A stretch of 64,000 nucleotides of DNA from positions 1-64,000 of the forward strand of contig JAFRNR010000036.1 of the NCBI GenBank assembly GCA_017430085.1, in the 5' to 3' direction. Under the pieces are notes generated by a model. That model worked only from the letters and a program-made list of their open reading frames with translations. It was not told the DNA's origin and ran no database searches. Position 1 is the stretch's first letter; each line of letters starts with the position of its first letter. Position numbers and translations under genes: made by a program. The DNA is from Lachnospiraceae bacterium. Its GTDB lineage: Bacteria > Bacillota > Clostridia > Lachnospirales > Lachnospiraceae. Shown piece by piece: positions 60,898 through 64,000 of the stretch.

Positions 60898-62040
60898 ATG
60901 GATTTTGCACTCAGTCAGGAACATCTGATGGCCCGGGACCTTTTCCGCAGCTTCGCGGAAAACGAAGTCAAGCCCCTGGCCCAGGAAGTGGATGAGGAAG
61001 AACGTTTCCCGCTGGAGACCGTCGAAAAGATGGGCAAGCTGGGATTCTTGGGCATTCCCATCCCGAAGCAGTACGGCGGCCAGGGCTGCGACTACCTGAC
61101 CTATGCCATCTGCGTGGAAGAACTGGCGAAGGTCTGCGGGACCACCGCCGTCATCGTTTCCGCCCACACCTCCCTGTGCGAGATGCCCATTCTGCATTTC
61201 GGCACGGAAGAACAGAAGCAGAAGTACTTAACGCCCCTGGCTAAGGGCGAAAAGCTCGGCGCCTTCGGTCTGACCGAACCCGGCGCGGGCACCGACGCCT
61301 CCGGCCAGCACACCAAAGCCGTGAAGGACGGCGACGAATACGTGCTGAACGGCTCCAAGGTCTTCATCACCAACGGTTACTATGCGGACACCTACGTGGT
61401 CTTCGCCATGACCGACAAGTCCCTGGGCAGCCGCGGCATCTCCGCCTTCATCGTGGAAAAGGGCACGCCCGGCTTCACCTTCGGCACCAAGGAAAAGAAA
61501 ATGGGTATCCGCGGCAGCGCGACCTACGAGCTGGTCTTTACGGACTGCCGCATCCCGGCCGCGAACCTGCTGGGCAAGGAAGGCCAAGGCTACGGCATCG
61601 CCCTGCACACCTTAAACGGCGGCCGCGTCGGTATCGCGGCGCAGGCGCTGGGCCTGGCGGCCGGTGCGCTGGAAGTCTCCACGGCCTATGTCAAGACCCG
61701 CAAGCAGTTCGGCAAGACCCTGGACCGCTTCCAGAACACCCAGTTCACCCTGGCGGAAATGGCTGTCCGCACGGAAGCCGCCCGCCTGCTGGTGTACAAA
61801 TCCGCCTGGGAGCATGACGCCGACCCGAAGAATGACGGCACCTGCTCTTCCATGGCCAAGCTCTACGCGGCCGAGACCGCATCCTACGTCACCAACCGGG
61901 CCGTCCAGCTTCACGGCGGCTACGGCTATATCCGCGAATACGACGTGGAGCGCATGATGCGCGACGCGAAGATCACGGAGATCTACGAGGGTACCTCCGA
62001 AGTCCAGCGGATGGTCATCTCCCATAACTTACTGAAATAA
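60898..62040 (+). CDS. Acyl-CoA dehydrogenase (butyryl-CoA dehydrogenase type)
   Basis: The 380-residue flavoenzyme has the family motifs LTEPGAGTDASG and FGTKEKKMGIRGSATYELVF, and the C-terminal YEGTSEVQRMVI with the catalytic-base Glu of short-chain acyl-CoA dehydrogenases. It reduces crotonyl-CoA to butyryl-CoA or the reverse. EtfB and EtfA genes follow within 17 bases each, as in clostridial Bcd-Etf complexes that bifurcate electrons from NADH to crotonyl-CoA and ferredoxin. Other genes of the butyrate pathway are not in the window. AGGAGG precedes the ATG. Confidence 0.95.
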   Translation: MDFALSQEHLMARDLFRSFAENEVKPLAQEVDEEERFPLETVEKMGKLGFLGIPIPKQYGGQGCDYLTYAICVEELAKVCGTTAVIVSAHTSLCEMPILHFGTEEQKQKYLTPLAKGEKLGAFGLTEPGAGTDASGQHTKAVKDGDEYVLNGSKVFITNGYYADTYVVFAMTDKSLGSRGISAFIVEKGTPGFTFGTKEKKMGIRGSATYELVFTDCRIPAANLLGKEGQGYGIALHTLNGGRVGIAAQALGLAAGALEVSTAYVKTRKQFGKTLDRFQNTQFTLAEMAVRTEAARLLVYKSAWEHDADPKNDGTCSSMAKLYAAETASYVTNRAVQLHGGYGYIREYDVERMMRDAKITEIYEGTSEVQRMVISHNLLK

Positions 62041-62056
62041 CAAGGAGACCGAGCAC

Positions 62057-62842
62057 ATGAAAATCGTTGTATGCATCAAGCAGGTACCCGATACCGCCGG
62101 CGGCGTGAAGTTCAATCCGGACGGCACCCTGGACCGTTCCGCCATGCTGGCGATCATGAACCCGGATGACAAGGCCGGCCTGGAAGCCGCCCTGCGTCTG
62201 AAGGATCAGTACGGCGCGGAAGTCACCGTGGTCACCATGGGCCTGCCCAAGGCCGACGCCATCCTGCGCGAAGCCATGGCCATGGGCGCCGACAAGGCCG
62301 TTCTGGTCACGGACCGCGTGCTGGGCGGCGCCGATACCTGGGCCACCTCCCAGACCCTGGCCGGCGCGCTGCGCGGCCTGGAATACGACCTCGTCATCAC
62401 CGGCCGCCAGGCCATCGACGGCGATACCGCCCAGGTCGGCCCGCAGCTGTCCGTCCATCTGGGCCTGCCGCTGGTCAGCTACACCCAGAACCTGAAGATC
62501 GAAGACGGCTACGTGATCGCCGAGCGTCTGTTTGACGACCGCCATCACGTCCTGAAGGTCAAGATGCCCTGCCTCCTGACCGCGCTGTCCGAACTGAACG
62601 AGCCGCGTTACATGACCCCCGGCGGGATCTTTGACGCGTTCCAGAAAGAAGTGACCGTATGGGGCCGCAAGGACCTGGTGGACACCCTGGATTCCGACCT
62701 GGGCAAGGTGGGCTCCCCCACCCAGATCGCCAAGGCCTCCGATAAGGTCCGCAAAGGCGCCGGCACCCAGCATGTGGCGGAAGACGGCCGCGAAGGCGCC
62801 GCCTACATCCTGGAAAAACTCAAAGAAAAATTCATCATCTGA
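62057..62842 (+). CDS. etfB: Electron transfer flavoprotein subunit beta
   Basis: The 261-residue protein matches EtfB: CIKQVPDTAGGVKFNPDGTL at the start, NPDDKAGLEAALRLKD, VVTMGLPKADAILREAMAMG and GRQAIDGDTAQVGPQL. It binds one nucleotide cofactor and, with EtfA, passes electrons to the dehydrogenase upstream. The DGDTAQVGPQ motif and length fit bifurcating EtfB types. AAGGAG precedes the ATG. Confidence 0.97.
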   Translation: MKIVVCIKQVPDTAGGVKFNPDGTLDRSAMLAIMNPDDKAGLEAALRLKDQYGAEVTVVTMGLPKADAILREAMAMGADKAVLVTDRVLGGADTWATSQTLAGALRGLEYDLVITGRQAIDGDTAQVGPQLSVHLGLPLVSYTQNLKIEDGYVIAERLFDDRHHVLKVKMPCLLTALSELNEPRYMTPGGIFDAFQKEVTVWGRKDLVDTLDSDLGKVGSPTQIAKASDKVRKGAGTQHVAEDGREGAAYILEKLKEKFII

Positions 62843-62856
62843 GGGGGAACACAGAT

Positions 62857-63912
62857 ATGGCTTTATCCGATTACAAGGGCGTATATGTATTTGCCCAGCA
62901 GACTGATAACAAAGTAGACGGCATCGCCCTGGAGCTGTTAGGCAAGGGCAAGGCGCTGGCGGCGGACCTCGGCACGGAAGTCGTGGCCATGCTGCTCGGC
63001 CATGAGATCGGCGACCAGGCCGACGTTCTGGCCGAATACGGCGCCGACAAGGTCGTCCTGGTAGACCATCCTTATCTGAAGGATTACATGACCGAGCCTT
63101 ACACGCAGGCCATCTCCGCCATCATCCGCGAACTCAAGCCCGAGATCGTGCTCTTTGGCGCGACCGCCATCGGCCGCGATCTGGCGCCCTGCGTGGCGGC
63201 CACCGTACACACCGGCCTGACCGCGGACTGCACCAAGCTGGACATCGGCGATTTCCCGATGAACCCGATCCCCGGCAAGGAGACCCTGCACAACCAGCTG
63301 CTGAGGACCCGTCCCGCGTTCGGCGGCAACACCATCGCCACCATCGCCATTCCGGACTTCCGTCCGCAGATGGCCACGGTTCGTCCGGGCGTCATGCAGA
63401 AGATCGCTCCCATTGCGGACGCGAAGGCCAACGTGCTGAACTTCGACGCGCATCTGGAGAAGAACGACCGCTACGTGGAGATCCTGGACGTGGTCAAGAA
63501 AGTCAGCGACTACGTGGACATCCAGGACGCCAAGATCCTGATCTCCGGCGGCCGCGGCATGCAGAACAAGGAAAACTACGAAAAGTACCTGCGTCCGTTA
63601 GCTAACCTGCTGGGCGGCCAGGTCTCCTCTTCCCGCGCGGGCGTGGACGGCTTCGGCATCCCGAAGGAACTGCAGGTAGGCCAGACCGGCAAGACCGTGC
63701 GGCCTAAACTGTACATGGCCTGCGGCATCTCCGGCGCCATCCAGCACCTGGCCGGCATGGAGGAATCCGATCTGATCATCGCCATCAACAAGGACGAGAC
63801 CGCCCCGATCTTCGACGTGGCGGACTTCGGCATCGTGGGCGACCTGTTCCAGATCATCCCGCCGCTGACCCAGATGGTGGAGCAGGAGCTGGCGAAGAAG
63901 AAGGAAGTATGA
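62857..63912 (+). CDS. etfA: Electron transfer flavoprotein subunit alpha
   Basis: The 351-residue protein has the EtfA N-terminal domain ([20 protein letters not shown]) and the C-terminal FAD-binding domain ([72 protein letters not shown]). It forms the heterodimer with EtfB. No N-terminal ferredoxin extension is present. A perfect terminator follows. Confidence 0.97.
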   Translation: MALSDYKGVYVFAQQTDNKVDGIALELLGKGKALAADLGTEVVAMLLGHEIGDQADVLAEYGADKVVLVDHPYLKDYMTEPYTQAISAIIRELKPEIVLFGATAIGRDLAPCVAATVHTGLTADCTKLDIGDFPMNPIPGKETLHNQLLRTRPAFGGNTIATIAIPDFRPQMATVRPGVMQKIAPIADAKANVLNFDAHLEKNDRYVEILDVVKKVSDYVDIQDAKILISGGRGMQNKENYEKYLRPLANLLGGQVSSSRAGVDGFGIPKELQVGQTGKTVRPKLYMACGISGAIQHLAGMEESDLIIAINKDETAPIFDVADFGIVGDLFQIIPPLTQMVEQELAKKKEV

Positions 63913-63933
63913 TTCCGGATCTTCCGCAAAAGG

Positions 63934-63964
63934 CCGGGGAAGGTTTCCTTCCCCGGTTTTTTTG
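63934..63964 (+). terminator. Terminator of the bcd-etfBA operon
   Basis: CCGGGGAAGG (63934-63943) pairs perfectly with CCTTCCCCGG (63947-63956), loop TTT, followed by a run of T to about 63963. The last 36 bases of the window show no feature. Confidence 0.92.
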
Positions 63965-64000
63965 TGGCGGGCGGCGGCGGTCGGCCCGCAGCCCCGTTTC

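Overview
The window looks like a chromosomal segment of an uncultured or poorly characterised anaerobic Clostridia bacterium (Bacillota) with a GC-rich backbone. This rests on four things: a butyryl/acyl-CoA dehydrogenase-EtfB-EtfA operon, SpoIIE-type signalling, Gram-positive lipoprotein transporters with ETTAAP-type linkers, and clear sigma-A promoters (TTGACx-N17-TATAAT). The genus cannot be given from sequence alone. I saw no rRNA, tRNA or CRISPR array.

Layout. 0-3.6 kb (minus): D-Ala-D-Ala ligase, a STAS anti-anti-sigma protein and a PP2C phosphatase fused to an anti-sigma-like ATPase. 3.7-8.9 kb (plus): an ABC-2 exporter operon. 9-13 kb (minus): proS, a small membrane protein, trmL, a 42-residue membrane peptide and nth. 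13.1-13.9 kb (plus): a CYTH protein and a DtxR-like regulator, followed by a complex palindromic repeat. 14.1-21.6 kb (minus): one tight operon, tatD-rsmA-DUF5711-histidine kinase-response regulator-Sel1 protein-L,D-transpeptidase. 22-25.2 kb (plus): a TAXI-TRAP transporter. 25.3-29.2 kb (plus): an HtrA-like protein lacking catalytic residues, yhaM and rlmD.

28.9-43.9 kb is an accessory island of lower GC. A 16-bp direct repeat marks both ends: one copy lies inside rlmD, the other inside the 3' end of a large serine recombinase gene. The island holds a BcgI-like restriction-modification pair, fragments of a plasmid replication gene and of a second serine recombinase, a BlaI/BlaR1-type regulated pair of MacB-like ABC exporters, and a typical integrative-element end (small Cys-rich protein, Xre regulator, recombinase). 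No relaxase or conjugation gene is seen. The most interesting observation is that integration has given RlmD a foreign 95-residue C-terminal module. By simple geometry the same module should be joined to the recombinase when the element is circular. A recombinase remnant inside the island carries exactly that fusion.

43.9-50.9 kb (plus): a CDP-alcohol phosphatidyltransferase followed by a run of small modification enzymes rich in GNAT domains, including methyltransferase-GNAT and kinase-GNAT-GNAT fusions. 51-60.4 kb: a cello-oligosaccharide locus, with cellobiose phosphorylase (minus) divergent from LacI-lipoprotein-permease-permease-GH5-ATPase (plus) and shared LacI-type operators. Import, cytoplasmic hydrolysis and phosphorolysis of the sugar fit together. 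60.5-64 kb: a tiny repeat protein (minus) and the bcd-etfBA operon (plus), which serves butyryl-CoA formation or fatty-acid oxidation.
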